NCBI GenBank assembly: GCA_013368375.1
Contig: JAACJP010000033.1
Coordinates: 372,001-436,000 of the forward strand
Reading direction: 5' to 3'
From: Tricholomella constricta
Lineage: Eukaryota; Basidiomycota; Agaricomycetes; Agaricales; Lyophyllaceae
Length of the DNA stretch: 64,000 nucleotides
Each line of letters starts with the position of its first letter. Position 1 is the stretch's first letter. The notes below the pieces were generated by a model that was given only the letters and a program-made list of their open reading frames with translations, had not been told where the DNA came from and searched no databases. The position numbers were made by a program, and so were the translations under genes. Shown here one piece after another: positions 31,938 through 43,068 of the stretch.

Positions 31938-34900
31938 CTAGAATGCAATTTCGTGACTGTGGTGATCAATGTACTTGTTAATGTAGAATGCTGAGAAAGC
32001 ATTGAGAGTGTCGGAGAATGTAAGACTTCGCGGGATTCGCTCACGTCCTGCTCGGCCCATTAAATGAGCCCCGCGAAGTATACTATCTAAGTGGATGACC
32101 GACATAATGCGATTCCCTGTCAGGTCAAAGTCCGGCTCAACCATCCACATGCCAGTGTCAGGGCATGGATCTTCTCCAATGGCAGAGAACCACGAGACGA
32201 GGGCACAAGGAAACATAACACCCTGATGGCGGATGGAGAAAAAAAGATGAACGCGCGCGGCATGCATGCCTCGAAAACCAGGCAAATCGGGGTCATTGTT
32301 GACGAATACACAGTCCCGCCGTTCAGGACCCCCTCTCCAAGAATCAGTCGACCTAATCCGCTCGCGGAGCATCCCTTTTGTCCCTGAAAGGTCGCTTGGG
32401 GCATAAAAAGTTGAGATGGCAGAGGGAAAAACACGGACTTTTCCTTTGTATCGAGGGCATACATCAAGGGGGATATCATCCACAAGGACGTCGAGTTCAG
32501 GATGGGTTTGCTCATACAGGAAGCGGGACACGAGAGCTGGAAGTTGGGGAAGATTGAGGTGTCGACTGAGTGCCGAAAGCTCACGAGGGAGGCCAGAGAC
32601 TAGGAATGCACTTGAGTGAAGATACAAGAACAAAAAGATGATCACGCACCAGCTTTGGAGGCTAGTTTGACCTCCGCTAAGACATGTCCGTCCACTGCCC
32701 CTCCGTCGTCATCCTCGGTGTCTCTGGCTCCGGCTCTCTGCGTCATGGCATCATCAACCACCACATCAGGTGGCCCAAAGAGTGAACCGGCCAGCATTCC
32801 GAGTGATTGAAAATTGACATGCGCTGCCGCAAGCTTGTCTTGGCGCTGGTTGATGACGAGCATCTGCCCGAGTGCCGTCTCCCGATCCCGATTAGTGCGT
32901 CGATAGGGTTTCTTCACAGCCTTGATGTGCTTGGATTCAGTGATCGATGAACAGAGTCCGTTTGGTGCTCCGAACTCCCGGATTAAAGTGGTGTAGTGAA
33001 CCATCGAGTGTTGGCGGGGCAGAGAAAAGCCATCGGGTCGGACTCCCTCCTGCTCAAAAATTGTTCGCTCCTGGTGGAAGAGTTCGACAAGTTCATCCAG
33101 CTTCTGCAAGTCGTTCTCGTCAAGGACTTCGCGTCGGACCAGATAGCAGAATTCTGTGAATGTGCTCAAAGCACGGACCATTTGTGAAGGGACGTGTCCC
33201 GCAATTGCAGGCAGATAGACCTAAATTTACTCTCCTTCAATACCTTCGAATGTTGTAATAAGGATGATAAATACCTTCATGAGCGCTTTCGAGTCGTCAC
33301 CCGTCCATTGTTTAAACCCGCGGCCCTCTGGAAAGCGTCGAACACCAGGAAATGGCGGAGCGGCTGCGATTCTTAAAAAGACGTCAATTCTATGTCAAAC
33401 ATCAAACAAAGGTGCCCACCTGCGATCAATGTCAGCTAGAATCTTCTTCGCTTCCGCTGCAGTGTGTGCAAGTTTGATGTAGTCTTCGACCCACGTTACA
33501 AGATGGTCTTTAAATATGCCTTTGATGATTTGATGGAGGAGGTCGAGAGCGATGAGCTCGTGAATGTCAGCAAAGGGAAAGGAGTGCGTGAACGGCTGCA
33601 GGACATACATGGTTCAGTTTATCTAGAAAAGCTCTGAAAAGATATCTTACCAGGAGATCGGAAACTATTCCATATTGCTCCCATAGCGTCTTCACATCGA
33701 GCGCAGCTATCACTGCAAGGGTAAGCTCATGTGACCGTCGACCACCCTTACCGTCAAGGTTGTTGGACGGGGCTGTGCATCTACAAGCATAACGTCAATG
33801 AAATTCAAGGATAATGACAAGCCATGACTTATACCGTGGACACCAGCCCTGCACAATGCAGGCAAGAAGAGCCTGTTCGGGATAATCAGCAATGTACGGG
33901 CCCAGCCCATAGATGGTGTTCCGATAGTAGCCATCGCCGTAACGCACAAGCTCAGGTTTCTCCATATATGGACGTAACGACCTGAAAATCTCGATGAGAG
34001 AAGCATGGAAGAGACTGCGTCGAAATTTGCGAAATTCGACGGAGTCTTGGTGCTCGCGGTCGGCTGTAAAAAATGATTCTCAGTAAGATCATATTGTAAA
34101 TGAAGGGTACTAATAAAATACTTTTCGGTATTGCCAGAAAGCCAATAAGTGTCAGAGCATTTCTATGTGCCCGTCGGACATTGTTATGGACTAGGCCATT
34201 GGACATGTAGAGGGGGTAGTATTCATTGTGCCCCGTGGCTACCGAAACTGTGGTCTTGTCACTACCTAATATAATGGGACAAAACGTTGCGTCATGATTG
34301 TCCGGGTCCTGGGCCAGCTTATCCTATTTCTTCTCTCGTAAATATATATCTGATTATGATGACATTGACTTACCGCATGACGCCATGCCCAATCACTCGA
34401 CATGAGATTTTGGTAGCGCCGTGTTCCGTCCTTATCAAAGACCTTCTTCGGAGCATGGTCCATCTCGTCAACAAAGTCCGGATTCCCCAGCTGCTCGTGT
34501 AAAACTTCAAGAGGGTCGCGAAAATATACCGGATAAGCCTTTGCCTTCCATGGCACTGGCTCGCCTTCTCCAAGGTCACCAGAATACTGTACAGTAAACG
34601 AGGACCATCGCACTCCACCGAGCTCGATACTGTCTATGGTTTCATTCATATCCTCGGCACTTGCAAATGGAGGATCCTGTCCAGTGATAGCAGCCCAGCA
34701 CTGGAAAAGCTCGTCGAGTGCTCCCTGGCTCATCCCGCTACGTGTGTAGAGAAGTTGTGACAGTTTGAATGCGGCTCTGCTCGTAAAAGGTGTAAAGTCA
34801 TCTGGATCATGTGGTGCAGCGGCTGGAGGTGGCTGATTCGGCATTAGAAGTGCCCCATTTGAATTGCGAGGGCAGCCTGGAGACATGTGGGTAAGCAGAA

Positions 34901-35225
34901 GGTCATCGAGTCTGTAACCAATTGAATTATTACCATTAAGAAAGGGGTGAGTATATACTGTCTCCTCTCTTTGAGATGTTGCGCCATCTGTCCTTACTGC
35001 TGGCCGAGTGGAACGACGAGGAGAAGCAAATTCAGAGTGAGATTCATCGAAAGGGGGCGGTGAAGGTGTTTGAGGGTGAGCTGAAGGAAACCGAAGTTGT
35101 CGCAGGTGCTCATTTTGACGGTGAATCCTGCGGTGGTTACTGAGGCCGGCACGCGAGCTGAAGCACTGGCGACATGTGGGGCAAAGGATGTTCTTCGGTT
35201 TGAATGACTTTGGAACGCGGGCCAT
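31938..35225 (-). CDS. Plavaka-family transposase with C2H2 zinc finger
   Basis: Intron-split gene reading without stops. Residues 15-35 form a C2H2 finger (CPTCRQCF...HRRIH). Then come the family motifs WKAKAYPVYFRDPLEVL, RRYQNLMSSDWAW, the block around 34200-34290 encoding ILGSDKTTVSVATG and YYPLYMSNGLVHNNVRRAHR, VLIGFLAIPK-like IGFLAIPKS, GLGPYIADYPEQALLACI, GWCPR, DIHELIALDLLHQIIKG, FKDHLVTWVEDY, RRFPEGRGFKQWTGDDSK, EFCYLVRRE, GVRPDGFSLPRQHS and ITESKHIKAVK. The end of exon 1 splices near 34376. Such proteins are RNase H-fold transposases of CACTA-like elements common in Agaricomycetes. Start chosen at MARVPKSF (35225): the more upstream ATG at 35366 would leave only 2 bp to the divergent gene. 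Fusion of the tail (31938-32645) to the main frame by splicing near 32645 is inferred. Confidence 0.85.
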
Positions 35226-35368
35226 GGCGAGTGGAGTGATTCGGGATAAGAAATGGCGTAGTTCCGGTGGCTGCAATTCGAAATTTGAAAATTGAGCCCA
35301 AGTCGAACACAACAAACACACCTTGACAACCAACGGCGACAGCCCCCCATCTCTATTTTTGCTCATCG
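35226..35368. promoter_or_regulatory. 143 bp bidirectional promoter inside the Plavaka element
   Basis: The region between the chosen transposase start and the ATG of the partner gene. The palindrome CATCGATG at 35364-35371 contains possible start codons for both strands. So short a spacer implies co-regulation of the two genes. Confidence 0.5.
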
Positions 35369-37841
35369 ATGCCTCCTCGCAAGAAAGTCCACACTCCTGA
35401 TACGGACTCTTCTGTCCCTACGATTGCTCCGATGCTGGTCATCAAAACACGTTCGAAAAACAAAAATGTTCGCCCAGGAGTTGCAGCAGGGGTTGCTCCA
35501 GGAAAACGTCGCTCTGCACAAGAAATGAAATCAGCACGCGAGCAAGAAGCCCAGGAAAGGATGGAAGAGGACAAACAGCAAAGAGACCTGATTCAAAATG
35601 TTGCAGACATCGAGGACCACATGTATAAAGAAGACGAGGGGCGAAAGCGAGCTGCCCGTGCAGGTCCGCCGACGAGAAAAAAGGCCAGAAAAAATTCTAC
35701 GGAGAGAAAAGGTCAAGGTAAGCACTGTGGAACCACTGTCCAACGATTGCTCTTACCAATATTCAGATACCCTTATGGCGGCTCGCGCTACAAATACACC
35801 AGAAGGTAAGAAACACAAAAAGCAAGGTTCATAAATGAGCAACAAATATATACTCACTATCACTTCAGTGGTAGGTCAACAATTTGACGAGGCCGATAGC
35901 AACCGAGTGACCGACAACACTTCAAATTACACCTTCAACAAATGTTGGAGCCTTAAGTTTTTTTCTAAGCTGTTTGATAATTACTTACCACCATCCGTTT
36001 AGCTGGCCATGATACTGATGTTGCTGGTGCTTCAAGGCGTAGTAAGCAGTTGCGCGAGGTGACACCTGAATCAGAATGTGAGGAAGGTAAGTGATAGACC
36101 AATTTGTCCAATTGAATGAAAGGCTAACTTTCCATGGAAAGACGTACCAGATATGGACAATGAAGCCGCAGATAATATCAAGGACAAGGAATATGAAGAG
36201 AGCGAGGATGAAGACGACGATGAACAGGTGGACTACACAGTTGAGCGCGGGAAGAAGAAGCAGCCCAAAACCAAATTGGGACGTGCTGATATCACCGCCG
36301 TGCGGGAAACCATTCCTGCACTGGGCACACCCGCCATTGGAAACAAGCGTAAGATCAGCACCTTGGACACACTCAGGTATGTACTTACAGTGTTATGTGT
36401 TCATTCATGCCTCCGCTCACAATTTCTGGACAGTGAGAAGACAAAAAAGACAAAACCTGCAATTCCGTCTGGACTCTTGCACGCGAAGTACTGGAGTGCC
36501 GCCACTCCATCGAAGTCATCTCTATCCTTGCAAAGCGCTGTCAGCAACGAGTCCAGTGTTCAGTATGGCGGTATACTCAATGACGGGGTAGACGATGAAC
36601 TTGAACGGCCAGTCAAACAGATGGCTGTGCCAGCGCGAAGTGGGGCTGCTTTTCCGGTACAGAATCATCTACAATTCATATAACCTCTGACTTCGACTCG
36701 TTTACAGCCAATGGTCAAGATAGAGCGGTTGAACACTACTTCAACCATCACCAAGAAGGCACAGCGTGGAGGCGCAGAAAAATGGACCCTCAAGCATCTG
36801 CCTTCAGGGACCGAAGCTGCCTTCAGTGCCCTCGTCGTTCCTTTGGCTCGCAAAAAGGTCGGTAGCCGTGAAGGAGATCCCTGGGAGACCCTTGCCGTGG
36901 AGGATGTGCGATACATCGTGGATACTGTCTTTGGAGTAGGCGAGCACGAGGTAGAGGATGACGATGTCTGGTGTGGCTTAGTGCGTGTCGCTTTTTGTTT
37001 ACCCTACTCTGCTCTCAGTTATCTTTTCTCTAGGTCAGCTATCGGCTCAATAATTGGCGTCACGTCTTCGGCTCAACTGCTGCAAAGGTTGTCGAACAGT
37101 ACATCAAAGGCAATCCGGACCATTTTCCTGACGAGGACACTATCCAAGACACCGTGTTGTACATGCTTGAGGCGCCGGAAGGGGAGAAAACAAAGCCGTT
37201 TCACTGGAAGGTATGGGACCAAGACGAGGATAGAGGGGTCCGTAAAAAGGTAAGTAGTATTCTCACTACTTCGTTCACATGTTTAACAACCCTTTTCTTT
37301 CTGTCAAAGGGTCTGTTCCAGTCATCACTTATCCTTTGCACCCTCGCGCTCGCACACTATCAAGAGATCGACGAGTATCCAGAAATAGCAGATGATAAAC
37401 CATCGGCAGCTTTGATTTTGGCCATTCAGGCGGTGAGCTTTCACATGAGCTACTCTATTTGATCTAATAACTAACACTGTTACCTATCTCAAGGTTGAAC
37501 ATGCACTCGGAGGTTGGAAAAGCGGTACACTCATCAAGCTGGAACCGTTTTCTGGTGCAAAATATGGCGACAGCTTCGAACGCGGCGCTCCTTCAAGCTC
37601 CAAGAGCAAATCGAAGGCAAAATTCAACAATCGGGCGACACAGTACCTGCCGACCATCAAGAATTTCGACGACAGAAAATGGGAAGACATTTTCTCGACT
37701 GTAACAGAATTCCTCGACAATCAGGCCTCGAAGAAGAAGAAAGGAAAGGTTGCTGAGCGCAAGCGCGCTGCATCGTCTGATGGTGATATAGATGGTTTCG
37801 AGGTTCCCGAAGAATATGTACTCGAGTCTGATGAGGATTGA
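35369..37841 (+). CDS. Plavaka-associated divergent gene, function unknown
   Basis: Starts MPPRKKVHTPDTDSS and runs through about eight short introns to a stop at 37839-37841 (ending VLESDED). The N-terminal third is basic and acidic low complexity with likely nuclear localisation signals (RKRAARAGPPTRKKARK, ESEDEDDDEQ). The C-terminal half (about 36700-37720) is globular: KWTLKHLPSGTEAAFSALV, DPWETLAVEDVRYIVDTVFG, then after a splice YRLNNWRHVFGSTA, then ALILAIQAVEHALGGW. I do not recognise a named domain. The last block, with its ALAHYQEIDEYPE and AVEHALGGW motifs, resembles a large Agaricomycete-restricted group of hypothetical proteins, from memory only. Its place inside the same element suggests a transposition accessory, DNA-binding or regulatory role. 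The unbroken frame argues for selection. Confidence 0.75.
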
Positions 37842-38089
37842 GGGTATGAGTTTTAATGGCGGGGTAGTCGAGTCAATTCTAATCGAGCATTTTCATTGAT
37901 TCATATCACATTGCAAAGATGTTCATTGAGACGGACATAAAGATCACGACCATCTTTAAAAGATGATTCATGTCTCTCAAAGATTTGTGACGCTGCGTTA
38001 CAAAGACGAGGCAGCTTTTCCATCTTCTGCAGCTTCGGTATCTTTGACATCTTTCCAAAGACACCAAAGCGGTCCAAAGACGGACCTGT

Positions 38090-38102
38090 CGAAATGCTGA
38101 TG
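38090..38102 (-). repeat. Candidate right terminal inverted repeat of the Plavaka element
   Basis: Reverse complement of 31713-31725. Inside it (37915-38070) lie several CAAAGAT, ATCTTTGACATCTTT and CCAAAGAC words matching the left subterminal array in inverted orientation. Confidence 0.4.
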
Positions 38103-38441
38103 CATTCTCGTGACAGCAGGCAGACTCCTCTCTCTCTCGGGTCTCGCGGAAAGCCTTCGCTATTTCTGTACACCATCTTTTGTGAGTCTCTTGCCCACCC
38201 CTTAAATGACCCCTCTCATCGTGTGCTTGCTAGGGTATTTCAGATCTGAACCTAGGCCTCGAGAAAAATGCGGCTCTCCTATTACATGGAAGCCATAGAC
38301 GATCGCGAGTGGATCCGTAATCACAAGTTCAGAAGTTCTCGCTCTCAAAGCGGTTGTCGACCCTATTCTCCCTCTTTACTTTAAAAAGGCTTCGTCTCTG
38401 GAACCACAGACCACCCCTTCCCTCTTCTCACCTCCACGATA
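38103..38441 (+). promoter_or_regulatory. Promoter region of the first metallophosphoesterase gene
   Basis: TTTAAAAAGG at about 38379-38388 is a TATA-like box roughly 55 bp before the start codon, followed by a CT-rich leader (CCCCTTCCCTCTTCTCACC) typical of fungal transcription starts. If the Plavaka boundary is right, the element ends only 340 bp upstream of this gene. Confidence 0.5.
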
Positions 38442-41323
38442 ATGAAGACCGCCGCCGTCCTCTATTCCCTCTCCGCCATCTCTGCAGTTTACGCCTGCGG
38501 CGGCGATCCTACGCACAGCCACCGTCGCAGGGCACCAGCAGTCATCACACCCCCTTCACGTCCCTTGGAATGGGGAGACATCAACATCATCCACACCACC
38601 GACACGCATGGCTGGTTATTGGGCCACCAAAAGAAATCCGCTCCGGAACCCAACTACAGGTGAGTGTCTACATCCAAATGATAAGGTCATGGTGGCAGTT
38701 GGCAAGCGCTGACGCTATCGGGAAAGCGGTACTCTTGGGGACTTCTCCTCTTTCGTGACCCACATGAAGGATGTTGCACTTGTAAGCTCGTCCCTATTCC
38801 GCCCTCTCCTCTTCCTCTTCTTCATGGCTAGAGTGACGTGTGCGGTGCCATCAGAAAAAGGATGTGGACTTGTTGTTGGTCGATACTGGAGATCTGCATG
38901 ATGGTGAGTAGTCCATAGGAGATTGTCTAGCAGCCAACTCACCTAGTGGGTAGGCACTGGATTGACGGACGGGTACCCAGCCGGAGGCACAGATGCTCAC
39001 GATGTAGGTATTTCCTAACCTATTACCAAGGCTCAAGCTTACCTGGAAGAATGGACCATCTAGTCGGACAAGTTTTTCGCCCAATTGCCATATGATTTGC
39101 TCGCGATTGGCAAGTAAATATCATATCACCTATCCACGCATCGCGGGCCCCACCTAATGTATTTCCTAGCCACGAGCTATACCATTATGAGGATACTCTG
39201 GACATGTGTGTTGTCCTCTCAGTTGTTCCACCCGACAAGGCATTTACCAACTTTTCAGGTACAAGAACTTTATTCCAAAGTTCAAGGGGCGCTATCTGTC
39301 TTCTAATGCGAACATCACGATACCGGATTCGGGCGGCAAGCCCATAAGCGTTCCTGTTGGAAGTACGTCAATTGCTAGTCTCACTGAGGTGTTCATCCAG
39401 GCTCACCTTCTGTTATAGATCGCTACGCGAAGTTCAAGACCCGCAAGTAAGCCACATAAACATCTTTTCTCCTACAATAAGCTTACAAGTTTTTGCATAA
39501 GAGGACGCAAAGTGACGTCTCTGGGCGTTATCTTCGATTTTACCGACAACGACAAGGGTACCACCGTACAAAAGGTGCAAGACATGGTCAAAGAAAAATG
39601 GGTAAGCATCTTCAAACAATCTCCGCGCTCCTTCTGCTCACCTTCACCCGTACCCGTACCTAGTTCCTCAACGCAATCAAGGACGAGCCGGACCTCTTTC
39701 TACTTGCTGGGTAAGCATCGCCTTTCACATGCACATTTTCACGAGTCTAACAGTGCACAGACATATGCCCGTTCAGCGGAATGATTGTGGGTCTTACATG
39801 GCAGAACTCGTCATTCCTTGCCGCTGATCTGTGGCGCAGGGCCTCTCGTGTTTAATGCCATCCGAAAGATTCATCCTTTGACTCCTATCGTTATCCTCGG
39901 GGGTGCGTGGAACATCTTTCCTTTGTTCCCCGTGAACCTTACATTTGAACTCAGGCCATTCCCACGTCCGCGATTGCAGTATGTCTCCATTAATCATCTT
40001 CTTCTTCGTGGCGTTGCATAACATCAAACTTCAGCGCAGCTCGATGACCGGTCCATGTCCCTGGAAAGTGGGCGCTACATGGAGACTGTTGGTAAGTTCT
40101 TGTTCCACACATCCCTTAGTATATTATTGACGCTACCACCACTCAGGCTGGCTCAGTAAGTGGACGCAGATCTGCAAGTTTGCATCTGCTAACCCTTGAA
40201 AATCGACAGGCACAAAGCTCGATGACAACAAGACCAAGAAGAAGATTGACTTTTCGAGGAGGTACCTGGATGCCAATCGCATCACTTATGAGGTGAGTGT
40301 TGCACGCAAGTGTGACAAGTGACGCTAGGAAACTCTGCTGAGAGGAAATCTAGTACCACACAGGTCTAAAGCAGACCAATTTCGATACGTCCCTCGGCAA
40401 GTCAATCACCGTTGGCCTCCTGGCGTTAGCGAAGAAGTTCAACTTGGGTTATTTCTATGGAACCGCTCCCCGTGATTATACTCTTACCCAGTGAGTTGAA
40501 TATTCTTTTTGTGAACCTTTGGTGCTTAAGGCTTGGAGGACAGGGATCCTTATCCATCCACTGGCTCTGCGTTGTCTCTCTTCATTGCTAACGTGAGCTT
40601 TTCAAAATCCGTCTTATATTGCCGAGTTCACACATCTGCCGTTCGCTTTAGGCCGTCCCATACGCACTCGCTCAAAACAACCCTCGGGCAAAGATACCCA
40701 ATTTTATCATCGCCAACTCTGGATCCCAGAGATTTGACATCTACTCTGGCTCATTTACCAAGAACGACCTTCTTACGGCCTCCCCTTACGATGACCCTTT
40801 TCTCTACATCCCAGACATCCCCTTCTCTCTGGCAAAGGAGGTCCTCGCGGCTTTAAATAAGCCCAGCGTGAAGAGCGACCGGGCCGAACTTGCATCTGGG
40901 TCCGTGAATAAGATCTACACAGAATGGCTGCGCGATATGAGCAAAGTAAAGACGGGCAAGAAAAAAGGTGCCAGCGATACGCTTGGATACGTAACTCGAG
41001 ACGTGAGTCTTCCATGTTACCTCGTTTTCAAGGCTCTTACCGAACTCGCAACTATCAAGTCTTGCCCTGGTGACGGCGATGACACGCCTCACACGCCGCT
41101 GCCCTACTTCCCTGTCCCGGAGTACATCAGCTCCAAGCCCCCCAAGGTCTCGGATAAGACGCCAGTTGACCTCGTCTTCGCTAATATCGCGAAAAAGCCG
41201 ATCATCGCCAATTTGAACTTGCTCCAGAAGGTCAAAGTCTATACACCGTTGGATGCTCAGAAATACAGCCCAGTTCTCCTCAACGAGGCTATTGGAATCT
41301 ACGCCAAGGCTGAATGGAAGTAG
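38442..41323 (+). CDS. Secreted 5'-nucleotidase-like metallophosphoesterase, copy 1
   Basis: Gene with about 15 short introns. The N terminus ([18 protein letters not shown]) is a clear signal peptide. Calcineurin-like metal motifs appear in order: [21 protein letters not shown] (joined across an intron near 39110-39170), LLAGHMPV (intron near 39710) and ILGGHSHVRD (intron near 39905-39955). The C-terminal nucleotidase domain follows ([40 protein letters not shown]). The family hydrolyses nucleotides and other phosphomonoesters with a dinuclear metal centre; with a signal peptide it probably acts outside the cell or in the vacuole. No break seen. It is the intact member of a duplicated pair; the other copy lies 9.6 kb downstream in the same orientation. 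Confidence 0.88.
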
Positions 41324-42621
41324 AAAAAAATAGCGGGCATTTTCGCTTGGTGTATATCACCTAAATTTTATCTTTATTTTTCATTATAGATGTACCTTTT
41401 TCTATACGGCGATTTTTTCAGGTTTTTTTCTATTGCTTCCTTGGAGTGATGATTTCTGTTCGTTCCAATGTAGCTTAGCTTGACGTCAGCTTGTTGTGGA
41501 AGTTGACTGTTTTCTTTTCAAATCCCAACACTGCCAACAATGCGCTTAATGGGGAAGACACTCACGTTTATATCAGAATGTCCTCCACTTAAGTGTATAT
41601 TTATCAGTGGGATTGTAGCCATTAGCCCAACATTAGTCTAGTCATATTACGGCGGCGACGACAATTGAAACGCGATTTCGGGCTGTATAGAGTTCTGTCA
41701 TCGAGAAATGAGCTGGAACATTGTCATTAAAGGCATGATTCAGAACAAGTCGATGGTCCCGAAGAATTGTCGACGTGTGGCGTTGATACTCATCGCTGAC
41801 GGCATGCCTTTCACAAGTGCATTGAGGACAATTTGGATGCAATCGTATTCGATGTGTCTTTTGCGCCACTGTTACTGGTCAGCAGTTGCATGTGTGGCAT
41901 TCAGGATGCCACTGACAAAGTCAAAGAGTGAGCAAGTCAAAAGCACTTAGAGAGGAGCGCTCACGTCCTAAATATAACATGGTAGGCGACATCATGGCAT
42001 GAAATGTCCAGTCAAGTAATCTCCGACAGAGATGAAGTGCAGCAAAAGGGGGAAAGTTGTTCGCTGCGAGCGTCCCAAAGCTTGATCCATAATGACCAAA
42101 TTGAACTCAGCTCTACGCCGAGTTATTTTCGTCACACCCGGGCCTAGTAGGCAGCCACCTCCTTGAGCAGAAGCATTCCAGTTTTGGATGCTCGGTGCTG
42201 TCTCGTCCCGGCGATGGGATTCACCTAAAGGCGTTGTAAATGATCCGAGTACAGACGCTATACATACGTCATCACGGTAAATACGGTCGCAGCGTGCAAG
42301 GTTGACCCATCAGCAAAAAAAACCCGCCGTAAGTAATCCATTTTGAGCAATTGTGATAGTTACAATGTTTCCAAAAATGGTAATTGGCTTATATTTGTAT
42401 TCTAACCCCTTGCAGAAATTGCAATGTGATTGCAATGTGTCCAACAGATTATGGTGATTGTGACCGGGTTGCGGTCAGCTGCACTTCGATTGTGGATTAA
42501 CTATAGAAAGCATTTTCGGAAAATAATCCCAGAAGGCCTTTAAACCCCTGCTGATGAAAAATGAGCTAGGGAAACCGATCCTTTCAATGAAATCTATCGA
42601 ACTCAGACTGCACTGTCAACG
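41324..42621. other. Intergenic region before the hAT element
   Basis: 3' flank of the phosphoesterase gene (T-rich, possible polyadenylation region at 41330-41430), then non-coding sequence. ORFs of 75-80 codons at 41.6-41.9 kb overlap on both strands and show no motif. Confidence 0.55.
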
Positions 42622-42639
42622 GAGCAACCTAGTGTTGCC

Positions 42640-42760
42640 GCGAGGTGAGGTGCCTCAAGGTTGAGCTGACTTGAGGGCAAGCCTAACCGTATCGGGTGGC
42701 TCAAGGTGGCTTGAGTTGCAATCCCATCAAGTTCACCTTGAGCTGCCTGATGGCTTTCAC
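42640..42760. repeat. Subterminal CTCAAG/CTTGAG repeat cluster (left end of hAT)
   Basis: At least five copies of CTCAAG or its complement within about 120 bp (GCCTCAAGG, CTTGAGGG, GGCTCAAGG, GGCTTGAG, CCTTGAGC), mirrored at 46645-46720. Likely transposase binding sites. Confidence 0.65.
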
Positions 42761-43068
42761 CTTTCGATCATCGGGCCAAACACTGATTGATCATTAACTC
42801 AGTCTGTCTCCATCGCGCTCTCAGTTCTCGACTTCTCACCAGCGCTGGTGTGCGCGAAAACTCCTGCTCCTCTGATTTCTTCAATTCTTCTGTCGGATGT
42901 GATATTTCAAATTGGCGGCCTTGGACGAGCTCATATATCAGGCGGTTTATTGGATGTCCTCGATTATACCTTGGATAGTTAGGACGTGTCTCGATGGAAT
43001 CGAACGACTTTCGTATGTTTCTTGAAATATAATTGTCTGTGTTCTCTTCAGTTCTCGCTGCTGTGCAA

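Larger units (their letters stand above)
31713..38102. mobile_element. Plavaka-type DNA transposon, two divergent genes, about 6.4 kb
   Basis: A minus-strand Plavaka transposase gene and a plus-strand partner lie head to head. Outside both genes are inverted 13-mers CATCAGCATTTCG (31713-31725) and its reverse complement (38090-38102). Just inside each end are arrays of ATCTTTG/CATCTTTGAC-like words (31741-31840 and 37915-38070), the kind of subterminal repeats bound by transposases of the CACTA-like class. Neither gene shows a disabling change. No target duplication was recognised, so exact ends remain provisional. Confidence 0.6.
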
